A stretch of 16,822 nt of DNA from Minisyncoccota bacterium (GCA_028276315.1 JAPYWP010000007.1:1-16822); one strand, 5' to 3'. Shown: positions 1 through 8,291, numbered from the stretch's first letter. The notes: generated by a model from the letters alone, not told the origin. Numbers and translations: made by a program.

Positions 1-213
1 AGCTACGTGGGCTTTATAAAATTATAAAATTCAAAATATAAAAAGTCAAAGTTTTTATTTTTAACTATAAAATATTTTATTATTTTGTCAATTTATTAAG
101 TTTTCATTAAATTAGAAGTGGGTATTGGGCAGTGAGAGATTGGAATTTTGTAAATTATATTATCTGAAGTCCTCTATATCACATTTGCTCTTTAATTTTT
201 GAATTTCTAGAAG
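1..213. other. AT-rich non-coding stretch, left edge
   Basis: No convincing open reading frame, RNA gene or strong hairpin is visible here. Stop codons are frequent in all frames. The first ~20 bases are slightly less AT-rich and could be the tail of something that begins outside the window, but nothing identifies it. The stretch leads directly into the palindrome array. Confidence 0.5.
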
Positions 214-442
214 TGTTTCTCAAGAAACACCAACTTTTAGTCACCATGAATGTTTCTCAAGAAACACTCATTGAATTTTTAAATTTTGACTTTCTATAAA
301 TGTTTCTCAAGAAACATCAAATTTTTGGTTGCGATCACTGTTTCTCAAAAAACACTCTTTTTAAATTTATAGTAAAAATTTCTCAAAAAAATCTAATTTT
401 ATTTTTAAATTTTGACTTTTTATGAGTGTTTCTCGAGAAACA
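214..442. repeat. Array of parS-like 16-bp palindromes
   Basis: Dyads start at 214, 251 and 301 (TGTTTCTCAAGAAACA), 339 (TGTTTCTCAAAAAACA), 377 (degenerate, AATTTCTCAAAAAAAT) and 427 (TGTTTCTCGAGAAACA, a perfect palindrome). Start-to-start distances are 37, 50, 38, 38 and 50 bp. Sites 1-3 and 4-6 are therefore two copies of a three-site unit with a period of about 126 bp, and the two 34-bp spacers also resemble each other. The outer arms TGTTTC and GAAACA match the bacterial parS consensus TGTTTCACGTGAAACA. Site 427 differs only at two of the four central bases (TCGA for ACGT). The arms meet with no real loop, so protein binding to DNA fits better than an RNA hairpin. No parA or parB gene lies in the window. 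Binding by a ParB/Noc-type protein is inferred. Confidence 0.7.
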
Positions 443-471
443 TTTGACAATTTTATATTTTTATTATATAA

Positions 472-1755
472 TTAATAATGTTTGGATACCTCGAAAACCG
501 CCCTTAAAGTATTAAAAATGATTACAAGATCTAAAAAAATACTTTGATTTTTAAGGTAATAAAGATCATATTCTAATTTTCTTTTTGTAAAATCTATAGA
601 TTGAATATTTTCTTTTCCTAAATGAATTTGAGCCCAGCCTGTAATTCCAGGTTTAATTAAATGTCTTAAAAAATAATAAGGAATTTCTTTTTCGAGTTCT
701 TTTACAAGCTCTACTTGTTCTGGTCTTGGCCCTACAATGCTTAAATCTCCTTTTAAAATCAAAAAACCTTGAGGAAGTTCATCTAAATGAAAAATTCTTA
801 AAAATTTACCAAATTTAAAAATTGCATCATCGTCTCTTTTAATCCATCCTGTTTTTGCCTCATGAAGTGTTCTAAATTTTATTATAGTTATTTCTTTATT
901 ATTAAACCCAATTCTTTTTTGTTTAAAAAATATAGGTCCTGGGCTTGAAATTTTAATTCCTAAAGCTATAAATGGAAATAAAATTAAAGTTAAAACTGAA
1001 AGGAAAAGTCCAAAAATAATATCTATAACTCTTTTGAAAAAATCGTAAAATCTTCTGTCTTTAGAAATAAAATCTGAAATCTCTTCCTCGCTTAAATACT
1101 CTAAAGGCAAAATTCCAAAAATTTCTTCATAAAATTTTGTTATATTTACTGTTTTGGTTAAAAGATCGTTTTTATTAAAAAATTTTCTAAAAAAACTTGA
1201 TTTTGGCAAAATAATAATTTTAGGATCCTGGATTTTTTTTATTTTTTCAATATTGTTTGAAAATAAAATTTTAAATTTAAACTGAGGATTATTTTCGATA
1301 TCTTTCTTTAACCTTTCAAAATAATTTTTCTTACCATATAAAATCAAGTTTATTTCTGGTCTTTTTTTATAAAAGTAGTTTGAATATTTTCTTAAAATCA
1401 AAATGCTAAAAATAAAAATGAAAATCCAAAAAACAAAAAGAACTTTTTTAGGAGCTAGATCTTTTACAAAAAGATAAAAATAAACAAAAGATATTAGAAA
1501 ATTTAAAATTAAATTTTTTAAAAAGCTTTTAATAAACTCTTTGAAACTTAAAAACTTTTCTATATGGAAAATTTTAAAAAGATAGCCTAAAAGAAAATAA
1601 AAGAAAAATATTGGTAAAAATTTTAAAAAATGAATTTTAAATTGAGATAAAAAAATATTTGGAAACCTTAAAAAAACAGCTAAAATTAAACTTAAAAACA
1701 AAATAAAAAGATTTATTAAAAAAAGATAAAAACGATTAACTTTAAAACTTATCAT
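472..1755 (-). CDS. Polyprenyl-phosphate sugar-1-phosphate transferase (WbaP/PglC-type)
   Basis: This 427-residue membrane enzyme should transfer a hexose-1-phosphate from a UDP-sugar to undecaprenyl phosphate, the first membrane step in making an exopolysaccharide or surface glycan. About four N-terminal membrane helices (residues ~9-29, 43-61, 80-97, 104-121) precede a degenerate Rossmann-like segment (~135-200). The C-terminal bacterial sugar transferase domain (~236-422) carries the re-entrant membrane helix (~243-266), SSPGP (270-274), KFRT (293-296), the Asp-Glu of DELPQ (325-326) and VGPRP (341-345). This is the family's expected motif order, and the length is normal for the long form. 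It starts 3 nt after the leuS stop codon with no ribosome binding site, so it is probably cotranscribed with leuS. The donor sugar cannot be told from the sequence. Confidence 0.92.
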   Translation of the reverse strand: MISFKVNRFYLFLINLFILFLSLILAVFLRFPNIFLSQFKIHFLKFLPIFFFYFLLGYLFKIFHIEKFLSFKEFIKSFLKNLILNFLISFVYFYLFVKDLAPKKVLFVFWIFIFIFSILILRKYSNYFYKKRPEINLILYGKKNYFERLKKDIENNPQFKFKILFSNNIEKIKKIQDPKIIILPKSSFFRKFFNKNDLLTKTVNITKFYEEIFGILPLEYLSEEEISDFISKDRRFYDFFKRVIDIIFGLFLSVLTLILFPFIALGIKISSPGPIFFKQKRIGFNNKEITIIKFRTLHEAKTGWIKRDDDAIFKFGKFLRIFHLDELPQGFLILKGDLSIVGPRPEQVELVKELEKEIPYYFLRHLIKPGITGWAQIHLGKENIQSIDFTKRKLEYDLYYLKNQSIFLDLVIIFNTLRAVFEVSKHY

Positions 1756-1758
1756 AAG

Positions 1759-4152
1759 CTATTTTGTTACAAAATTAACTATTTTATTTTTCACAAAAAC
1801 TATCTTTTTTACTTTAGAGAGGAATTTTTCTAATTTTTGTAATTTTTTAGCTGCTTCAATAACCTCTTGTTGAGTTGCATCTTCTTTTATTTTTATTTTA
1901 TCTTTTAATTTTCCATCTACTTGAACTAAATAAACTACCTCTTTTTCTTTTAGGTATTTTTTATTGTATTCTGGCCACTTAACTTTATCTAAAAATTCTT
2001 TTTTACCAATTAAACTCCAGCATTCTTGAGCAAGATGAGGAGCAAAAGGAAAAAGCAATTTAGCTAACGTTTCCATATATTTTTTAGAAAATAGTTGTCC
2101 TAAAGAAAATCTTCGAGAAAGTTCTCTTTGATACTCCATTAAAGAACTAATTGCTGTATTAAATTTAAATTTCTCTATATCATTTGTAACTTTAAATATA
2201 GTTTTACTTTCTAATTTTTCCAATTCTTCAATTTTTAGCAATTTTTTATTTTTTACTTTTTTGTACTCTTTAAATAAACTATAAATTCTATTTAAAAATC
2301 TAAAAATTCCATTAATTCCCTCATGCGACCATGGCTTTGTTGATTCAAAAGGACCCATAAACATTTCATAAACTCTCAAAGTATCTGCACTATAATTTTT
2401 AATAACTTCTTCTGGATTTACAATATTTCCTCTTGATTTTGACATTTTTTCATTATCAGGTCCTAAAATAATACCTTGATTTACTAATCTATAAAACGGC
2501 TCTTTTGTATTTACAAGTTTAAGATCATATAAAACTTTATGCCAAAATCTAGCATAAAGAAGATGCAAAACTGCATGCTCAGCGCCGCCAATGTAATAAT
2601 CAACCGGCATCCAGAATTTTATAAGTTTTGGATCAGCAAATCTTTCATTATTTTTAGGATCTAAATATCTTAAATAATACCAACAAGACCCTGCCCATTG
2701 AGGCATTGTATTTGTTTCTCTTTTGCTTGGAGCACCACAACGAGGACATTTTGTATTAACCCAATCTAAAATTTTAGCTAAAGGAGATTCTCCAGTTCCT
2801 GTTGGTTCATAATATTTTACTTTTGGAAGAGTAACTGGTAAATCTTCTTCTGGTACTGGAACATTTCCACAATAAGGACATTTTATAATTGGTATTGGCT
2901 CCCCCCAATATCTTTGTCTTGAAAAAATCCAATCTCTTAATTTATAGTTAATTTTTACTTGAGCAATTCCTTGTTTAATCAAATATTCTGTTATCTTTTC
3001 CCTAGCATCTTTTATAGATAAATAAGTTAAAAATTCAGAATCTATCATTTTTCCCTCTTCTCCTTCATATGGAAGAGGTAAATTTGTATTTATAACTTTT
3101 ATAATTGGAAGAGAAAATTTTTTAGCAAATTCAAAATCTCTTTTATCATGAGCAGGAACACCCATTATAGCACCAGTGCCATAGTCAGCTAAAATATAGT
3201 TTGTTATCCAAATAGGAATTCTTGTTTTTGTTATTGGGTGTATTGCATAACTTCCTGTAAAAACTCCTGTTTTTTCATTTACCTCTTCCCCCGAAAGACT
3301 GCTTTTTATATACTTTTCCACAAAAAAATAATATTCAGATGTTGCAAGTTTTAATGCTACAGGATGCTCTGGAGAGATAGCAATAAAAGTACAACCAAAA
3401 ATAGTTTCTGGTCTTGTTGTAAAAACTCTTATAGAAAAGTTTTTATTTTCTACTTGAAAATCTATTTCTAAACCTTCTTTTTTACCTATCCATTTTCTTT
3501 GCATTTCTTTAATACCTTCTGGCCAATCAACTTCTTTTAAATCATCTAACAATCTATCAGCATATTTTGTAATTCTAAGGTGCCACTGAAGTAAATTTTT
3601 AATTTCTGTCTCACTCCCACATCTTTCGCACTTTCCTTCAATAACTTCTTCATTGCTAAGTCCAGTTTTGCAGCTTGGACAAAAATTAACTGGAGCTTCT
3701 TTTTCGTATGCAAGATCTAATTTTAAAAATTGTAAAAACATCCATTGTGTCCATTTATAATATTTTGGATCTGTCGTATTTATTTCTCTTGACCAATCAT
3801 AAGAAATACCTAATCTTTTTATCTGATTTTTGAATTTTTCTATATTTTTAGGAACAAAATTCATTGGATTTTGCTTAGTTTTGATTGCATAATTTTCTGT
3901 TGGTAAACCAAAAGCATCCCAACCCATTGGATGCAGCACATTAAAACCTTTCATTCTATAATATCTTGCAACAATATCAGCACCGGTATAATTTTCAACA
4001 TGACCAACATGAAGACCCTCGCCTGATACATAAGGGAACATAACTAAAATATAAATTTTTGGTTTTTTAAAATTATTAGCCCTCCAAAGATTAGGATTTT
4101 TTTCCCACTTAGCTTGCCACTTTTTTTCTATTTTATGAAAAATATTTGCCAT
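1759..4152 (-). CDS. leuS: Leucyl-tRNA synthetase
   Basis: This class I aminoacyl-tRNA synthetase charges tRNA-Leu with leucine in the cytoplasm. HVGH (residues 48-51) is the HIGH signature and KMSKS starts near residue 569. The stretch around WDAFGLPTENYA is typical of LeuRS. A zinc-ribbon pair (CPSC and CERCG, ~157-180) and a second pair (CPYCG and CPRCG) are present, with a CP1 editing domain containing TTRPET between them and an anticodon-binding region and LeuRS C-terminal domain after. At 797 residues it is slightly shorter than typical. The start ATG lies 6 nt downstream of a TATAAT box, implying a leaderless mRNA. The stop is TAG, 3 nt before the sugar transferase. Confidence 0.97.
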   Translation of the reverse strand: MANIFHKIEKKWQAKWEKNPNLWRANNFKKPKIYILVMFPYVSGEGLHVGHVENYTGADIVARYYRMKGFNVLHPMGWDAFGLPTENYAIKTKQNPMNFVPKNIEKFKNQIKRLGISYDWSREINTTDPKYYKWTQWMFLQFLKLDLAYEKEAPVNFCPSCKTGLSNEEVIEGKCERCGSETEIKNLLQWHLRITKYADRLLDDLKEVDWPEGIKEMQRKWIGKKEGLEIDFQVENKNFSIRVFTTRPETIFGCTFIAISPEHPVALKLATSEYYFFVEKYIKSSLSGEEVNEKTGVFTGSYAIHPITKTRIPIWITNYILADYGTGAIMGVPAHDKRDFEFAKKFSLPIIKVINTNLPLPYEGEEGKMIDSEFLTYLSIKDAREKITEYLIKQGIAQVKINYKLRDWIFSRQRYWGEPIPIIKCPYCGNVPVPEEDLPVTLPKVKYYEPTGTGESPLAKILDWVNTKCPRCGAPSKRETNTMPQWAGSCWYYLRYLDPKNNERFADPKLIKFWMPVDYYIGGAEHAVLHLLYARFWHKVLYDLKLVNTKEPFYRLVNQGIILGPDNEKMSKSRGNIVNPEEVIKNYSADTLRVYEMFMGPFESTKPWSHEGINGIFRFLNRIYSLFKEYKKVKNKKLLKIEELEKLESKTIFKVTNDIEKFKFNTAISSLMEYQRELSRRFSLGQLFSKKYMETLAKLLFPFAPHLAQECWSLIGKKEFLDKVKWPEYNKKYLKEKEVVYLVQVDGKLKDKIKIKEDATQQEVIEAAKKLQKLEKFLSKVKKIVFVKNKIVNFVTK

Positions 4153-4207
4153 AAATTTATTATAAAACTAAATTGCTATTTTTTAAAAATTATATTAAAA
4201 TATTTTT
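4153..4207. promoter_or_regulatory. Divergent promoters of leuS and the 4208 gene
   Basis: The 55-bp gap carries a back-to-back pair of -10 boxes. On the minus strand TATAAT occupies 4159-4164, 6 nt before the leuS ATG. On the plus strand TAAAAT occupies 4196-4201, again 6 nt before the ATG at 4208. With the start of transcription normally about 7 nt after the -10 box, both transcripts should begin at or next to the start codon. No clear -35 box or Shine-Dalgarno sequence is seen. Confidence 0.6.
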
Positions 4208-4666
4208 ATGTCTTTTAGGCATTTCTGGACAACGCTTGATTATATCCATGAACCAAAATCTCCTTTTTGGTACCTTTTTTGGGGATTTATTTTGGGTGGA
4301 AGTTTAATTTATGCTATTTTATCGCAAAATTTTCTTTTTGCAATAATTTTAGTAATCGGCCTTATATTTATATTTTACTCAGAATTTCAAAAGCCAAAAA
4401 TTTTATATGTTGAACTTGATGATAAAAAAATTAAAATAAATGATGAAATATTTAATTTAAATGATTATTACTGTTTTTCAATCTTTAAAATTCGCGATAG
4501 ATTTTTTTTAGAGATTTATCCAAAAAGTTTTTTTAAAAAAGAAATTCATATTGCAATTCCAGAACATTTAATTGAAAATATTAGAAAAGATCTTTTAAAA
4601 ATAATAAAAGAGAAAAAACAAGAACCAAGAATTTTAACTAGTATTTTTAGGCATCTTTGGCCATAA
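4208..4666 (+). CDS. Two-helix membrane protein of unknown function
   Basis: This 152-residue protein has a short cytoplasmic-looking N-terminus, two closely spaced hydrophobic helices (~21-39 and ~41-58) and a soluble C-terminal half of alternating beta-type and charged segments. The arrangement resembles small bacterial PH-like (bPH) membrane proteins, but no diagnostic motif confirms this. No catalytic residues are recognisable. The start follows a -10-like TAAAAT by 6 nt. The stop codon TAA (4664-4666) directly abuts the first base of a tRNA, so the mRNA and tRNA probably share a transcript that is separated by tRNA processing. Confidence 0.75.
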   Translation: MSFRHFWTTLDYIHEPKSPFWYLFWGFILGGSLIYAILSQNFLFAIILVIGLIFIFYSEFQKPKILYVELDDKKIKINDEIFNLNDYYCFSIFKIRDRFFLEIYPKSFFKKEIHIAIPEHLIENIRKDLLKIIKEKKQEPRILTSIFRHLWP

Positions 4667-4738
4667 GCCCCCATAGCTCAATGGATAGAGCGTAGCCCTG
4701 CGGAGGCTAAGATCCCTGTTCGAATCAGGGTGGGGGCA
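4667..4738 (+). tRNA. tRNA-Arg with anticodon GCG
   Basis: A complete 72-nt cloverleaf can be folded by eye. The acceptor stem is GCCCCCA (4667-4673) with TGGGGGC (4731-4737). The D stem is GCTC with GAGC. The anticodon stem is TAGCC (4693-4697) with GGCTA (4705-4709), and the loop CTGCGGA gives anticodon GCG (4700-4702). The T stem is CCCTG with CAGGG around a TTCGAAT loop. Discriminator base A is at 4738, and CCA is not encoded. It would read CGC and, by wobble, CGT. Most bacteria read these codons with an inosine-modified ACG tRNA instead. It is squeezed between two same-strand genes, with 0 nt upstream and 4 nt downstream. Confidence 0.95.
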
Positions 4739-4742
4739 CAAA

Positions 4743-5264
4743 ATGAAAAAAATTTTTAGTGAAAAATCTTTTCTAATATTATTAATTTTGATTTTAAGTT
4801 ATTTCTTTATTTTTATTTCGCCTGTTTTTGCAATAAGTCTTCTTACAAGCCCTTTTGGTGGTCGAGTTATAACTTATATTCCAGAAGCTCCAGGATGCGC
4901 ACCAGTAACAAAAGCTGTTTCTGTAGCTACTTTTGGTACTGTTAATATAGTAATTGGCCAATTAGAAATTTTAGATTTTAAAAGCAAAGTACCAAAACCA
5001 TTATCATTAGGACTTCTTTCAATAAATGGCGTACCTATATATAGACTTTATGAACATTATAACTTTGAAACTCCAGGTAATTATGTTTTAGGAAATTATT
5101 TTGATTTATGTTCTACTCCTAAAGAAATTTTAGGATCAATTCCTGTAATTGGAGATATTTTAAAAAATGTAATAGATACGGTTTGCAGCACAGAGGCACA
5201 AACTTGCCCAATATCTACATTAATTTATGAAATAGGCACATCTAAAAGCCCAGTTGGATTTTAA
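4743..5264 (+). CDS. Secreted protein of unknown function
   Basis: The 173-residue product begins with a clear signal peptide: a lysine-containing start, a long hydrophobic core (~10-27) and a likely cleavage site after PVFA (residue 30). The mature part has four cysteines, which could form two disulfides outside the cell, and several Gly/Pro-rich turns. I recognise no family. The start ATG is 4 nt after the tRNA discriminator base and has no ribosome binding site of its own apart from the G-run of the tRNA 3' strand. The stop is 2 nt before valS, so it probably lies in the same transcript. Confidence 0.75.
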   Translation: MKKIFSEKSFLILLILILSYFFIFISPVFAISLLTSPFGGRVITYIPEAPGCAPVTKAVSVATFGTVNIVIGQLEILDFKSKVPKPLSLGLLSINGVPIYRLYEHYNFETPGNYVLGNYFDLCSTPKEILGSIPVIGDILKNVIDTVCSTEAQTCPISTLIYEIGTSKSPVGF

Positions 5265-5266
5265 CT

Positions 5267-7309
5267 ATGGATATTAGATTTAAAAGCTTTAAAATAGAAA
5301 ATTTAGTAAGAAAAAAATGGAAAAAAATTGGTTTAGGAGATCCTGAAAATGATTGGGGAAAAATTCCTTTTTCTATGATAATGCCACCACCAAATGCAAA
5401 TGGCTCTTTACATATGGGTCATGCTTTAATGCTAACAATCGAAGATATTTTTGCAAGATATAATAGGATGAGGGGTAAAAAAGTTTTATGGCTTCCTGGT
5501 TTTGATCATGCTGGTTTTGAAACATTAGTTGTTTTTGAAAAAGAGCTTGAAAAAAAGGGCTTAAGTAGATTTGATTTTGAAGAAAAAAAGCTATATAAAG
5601 AGATATTTAAATTTGTTAAAGAAAAAATAAAAGAAATAAGAAAACAAGAGGAATTTTTAGGAATTAGCTGCTCTTGGAAATATGAAAAATTTACTTTAGA
5701 TAAAGATATTGTTAATCTTGTAATTAAAACATTTGAAAAACTTAAAAAGGATAAATTAGTAGAAGAGGGTGAAAGATTAGTAAATTGGTGTCCAAAACAT
5801 CAAACAGCTTTTTCTGATCTTGAAGTTGTTTTAAAAGAAAAAGATAGTTTTCTTTATTATATAAAATATGGACCATTTACTGTTGCCACAACAAGACCAG
5901 AAACAATTTTAGCTGATGTTGGTTTTGCAGCAAATCCAAAAGATAGTAGATACTCTCATTTTAATAAAAAAATTAAATTTTACCATCCAATTTTAGAAAA
6001 AGAGGTTGAGTTTTATTTTATTTTAGATGAGGGTGTTGATCCAAATTTTGGTACTGGTGTTTTAAAAATTACTCCAGGGCATGATTTTTTTGATTTTGAA
6101 CTAGCTAAAAAGTATAATTTACCCTATATTCATATTTTTGATGAAAAAGGTAGAATTAATTTAAAAGATAGTATCTATTATGGCCTTAAAAAAGATGAAG
6201 CTAGGAAATTAATTTTAGAAAAATTAAAAGAAAAAGGTCTTTTAGAAAAAATTGAACCATATAAGACTTATATTCCTGTTTGTTATAAATGCGAAACTGA
6301 AATTGAACCAAGACCAATGAAACAATGGTTTTTGCTTGTTGATAAAAAATTCAAGTTAAACAAAAAACTATCAAAATTAGTAGGAAAAAAAGAAGCATCG
6401 CTTAAAGAAATAACAAAAATTGCAATAGAAAAAGATTTAATTCAATTTTACCCAGAAAGATTTAAAAAAGCTATATTAGTTTGGTTAGAAAATTTAAAAG
6501 ATTGGAATATTTCAAGACAAATTGTCTGGGGCATCAAGATACCTGGTTCTAAAGATGTTTTTGATACATGGTTTTCTTCTTCTCAATGGCCAGTAATTAC
6601 TATAAAATCTTTTGGCAGAAAACTTCAAAAATTCTATCCAACAACTATTATGGAAACAGGTTATGATATTTTGTATTTTTGGGTAAGCAGAATGATCTTT
6701 ATGGGGCTTTATTTAACAGGAGAATTACCATTTAAAAAAGTTTATCTTCATGGACTTTTAAGGGATGAAAAAGGCCAAAAAATGTCAAAATCAAAAGGAA
6801 ATGTAATTAATCCATTAGAAGTTGCGCAAAAATATGGAATTGATTCTTTAAGAATTTCATTTATAATGCAAACCGAAGCTGGAAAAGATGTAATAATTTC
6901 TGAAAAAAAATTTATTGGAGCTCAAAGATTTTTAAACAAAGTTTGGAATGCATCAAGATTTATTATCTTAAATAAAAAGAAGTTCAAAGATATAAAGATG
7001 AATATAAAAAATGATGAAGATTTTAAAAAGTTGATGGAATTTAAAAAAGAATATTTAAAATTAATGGAGGAACTCAAAATATCAATTGCTTTTGAAAATC
7101 TTTATAAATTTTTCTGGTTTGAATTTGCTGATAAAATAATTGAAAAACATAAAGATAAAATTTACCAAAAAGACAAAAAATCTTTTTATATTTGTTTTTC
7201 AATATTAAAAGAGCTCTTAAAAATGTTACATCCATTTATGCCTTTTTTAACAGAATATTTATGGCAAGAACTTAAAGAAAAAAAGCCGCTTTGTTATGAA
7301 AGAATTTAA
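5267..7309 (+). CDS. valS: Valyl-tRNA synthetase, compact form
   Basis: This class I synthetase charges tRNA-Val. Evidence includes PPPNANGSLHMGHA with the HIGH motif (HMGH, 49-52), FDHAG, the editing-domain TTRPET, ISRQIVWGIKIP, DVFDTWFSSSQWP, and KMSKS (505-509), all in ValRS order. At 680 residues it is well below the usual ~800-950. Two losses are visible. The zinc-knuckle segment normally between WGxxIP and the DTWFSS motif is reduced to a few residues (~425). The protein also ends soon after the LHPFMPFLTEYLWQ helix, so the C-terminal coiled-coil tRNA-binding arm is missing. All catalytic motifs are intact, so it is probably active. It starts 2 nt after the previous stop and overlaps the next gene by 14 nt. 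Confidence 0.95.
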   Translation: MDIRFKSFKIENLVRKKWKKIGLGDPENDWGKIPFSMIMPPPNANGSLHMGHALMLTIEDIFARYNRMRGKKVLWLPGFDHAGFETLVVFEKELEKKGLSRFDFEEKKLYKEIFKFVKEKIKEIRKQEEFLGISCSWKYEKFTLDKDIVNLVIKTFEKLKKDKLVEEGERLVNWCPKHQTAFSDLEVVLKEKDSFLYYIKYGPFTVATTRPETILADVGFAANPKDSRYSHFNKKIKFYHPILEKEVEFYFILDEGVDPNFGTGVLKITPGHDFFDFELAKKYNLPYIHIFDEKGRINLKDSIYYGLKKDEARKLILEKLKEKGLLEKIEPYKTYIPVCYKCETEIEPRPMKQWFLLVDKKFKLNKKLSKLVGKKEASLKEITKIAIEKDLIQFYPERFKKAILVWLENLKDWNISRQIVWGIKIPGSKDVFDTWFSSSQWPVITIKSFGRKLQKFYPTTIMETGYDILYFWVSRMIFMGLYLTGELPFKKVYLHGLLRDEKGQKMSKSKGNVINPLEVAQKYGIDSLRISFIMQTEAGKDVIISEKKFIGAQRFLNKVWNASRFIILNKKKFKDIKMNIKNDEDFKKLMEFKKEYLKLMEELKISIAFENLYKFFWFEFADKIIEKHKDKIYQKDKKSFYICFSILKELLKMLHPFMPFLTEYLWQELKEKKPLCYERI

Positions 7310-7706
7310 TGATAATTTAATCTTAAACGAAGTATCTTTTGATTGGGTCGAATTAAAATATATAGGAAAAAAAGAAAAAGAACTAAGTTTTTCTTTAAAA
7401 ATAAATAATGAGAAATTTGATTTTTTAGAAAAATTTAAACCAAACGAAATAAAAGTTTTCAAATTCAATAATAAAATAAATCTTTTAGAATTTGAATTTA
7501 AAGATGTTAAAGAAAATTTGATTTTAAAAGAACCACTATCTAAATTTGAAGGTAAATGGCTAAAAACTCAAATTTTAACTCCGGGATATGAGAATGTTTA
7601 TTTTAAAAATTTTAATTTTAAAGAAAACTTGTCTTTTAACTATATTTTAGGAATTTTAGCTTTATTTCTTTTATTATTTTTATATTTAAAATTTAGGGTA
7701 AAGTGA
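7296..7706 (+). CDS. Small lamin-tail-domain-like membrane-anchored protein
   Basis: This 136-residue product begins with LILNEVSFDWVELKYIG (~residues 8-24), which resembles the first strands of bacterial lamin tail domains (xILNEVxxxxxDWVELYN). Near the end, GKWLKTQILTPGYENVY resembles the closing TPGxxN strand. A C-terminal hydrophobic helix (~114-132) followed by basic residues could anchor it in the membrane. No N-terminal signal peptide is visible, which is odd for a domain usually found outside the cell, and extending the frame upstream does not supply one. The start overlaps the end of valS by 14 nt. The 3' end overlaps the convergent gene at 7693 tail to tail by 14 nt. The family assignment is by pattern only. 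Confidence 0.6.
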   Translation: MKEFNDNLILNEVSFDWVELKYIGKKEKELSFSLKINNEKFDFLEKFKPNEIKVFKFNNKINLLEFEFKDVKENLILKEPLSKFEGKWLKTQILTPGYENVYFKNFNFKENLSFNYILGILALFLLLFLYLKFRVK

Positions 7707-8283
7707 AATAACCCATTTTTTCAATCATATTTTTTATTTTTTTCTCTGACATCTTTTCGAGTTCTTCTAATTTTTCGTAAAATTTATCTACATCTATCTC
7801 GTAACCCCACCAAGTTTTATTAATAACGGAATCATAATATAAATTGGATAAAATAGCTCTATCAACCATAGCTCTTTTATTATTTGTTTTTGATCCAAGA
7901 TAAATTAGACTAAAGAATCCATAACTTATTTTCTCTAAAATTTCATCAAAATTAACTGTAGTTTTATTTTTTAAATTTTTTATTTCGTAAATTTTAACTA
8001 ATTTTAAAAATTCATCCTCTAAATCTCCTTGAAATGTTTTTGGCAAAAACTCATGAAAAGTGCTATGAAGACCTATATTTATTAAAATTCCTTTTGTAGT
8101 TTTTTCAAAACCTAATTTTGGATTTATTAAAATATCTTCTTCATTAATTTTTTTTAAAATTTCACCAAAATAAATCCTATCATAATCTGGTATTCCGGCA
8201 CTAATTAAATTAGAAAAATCTATATTTTGATTAAAACCTCCTTCTATTATCTCGATTGTCTTTTCTGCTATTTTCTCGTTCAT
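7693..8283 (-). CDS. Unknown soluble protein behind a leader region
   Basis: The 196-residue protein has no membrane helix or signal peptide. It is rich in Lys, Glu and Ile, with helical stretches at both ends and a central segment containing INIGLHSTFHEFLPKTF and GSKTNNKRAMVDRAI. I do not recognise a family, and no catalytic motif is obvious. It is transcribed alone on the minus strand and faces the lamin-tail gene, with a 14-nt tail-to-tail overlap. It is the only gene in the window preceded by a canonical TTGACA/TATAAT promoter plus a terminator hairpin directly before the ATG, so its expression is probably conditional. Confidence 0.75.
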   Translation of the reverse strand: MNEKIAEKTIEIIEGGFNQNIDFSNLISAGIPDYDRIYFGEILKKINEEDILINPKLGFEKTTKGILINIGLHSTFHEFLPKTFQGDLEDEFLKLVKIYEIKNLKNKTTVNFDEILEKISYGFFSLIYLGSKTNNKRAMVDRAILSNLYYDSVINKTWWGYEIDVDKFYEKLEELEKMSEKKIKNMIEKMGYFTLP

Positions 8284-8291
8284 AAATAATT

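Noticed and set aside
214..442. CRISPR array
   Set aside because: The repeats are 16-bp palindromes with spacers of 21-34 nt that resemble each other, and there is no cas gene. Real CRISPR spacers are unique and of uniform length.
1759..7309. UGA recoded as an amino acid (genetic code 25)
   Set aside because: TGA terminates the 7296-7706 gene and the 61-residue antitoxin at natural ends, and neither synthetase has in-frame TGA.
7259..7468. 69-residue minus-strand frame
   Set aside because: It overlaps valS and the lamin-tail gene antisense, is Phe/Ser/Lys-rich, and has no promoter or family similarity.
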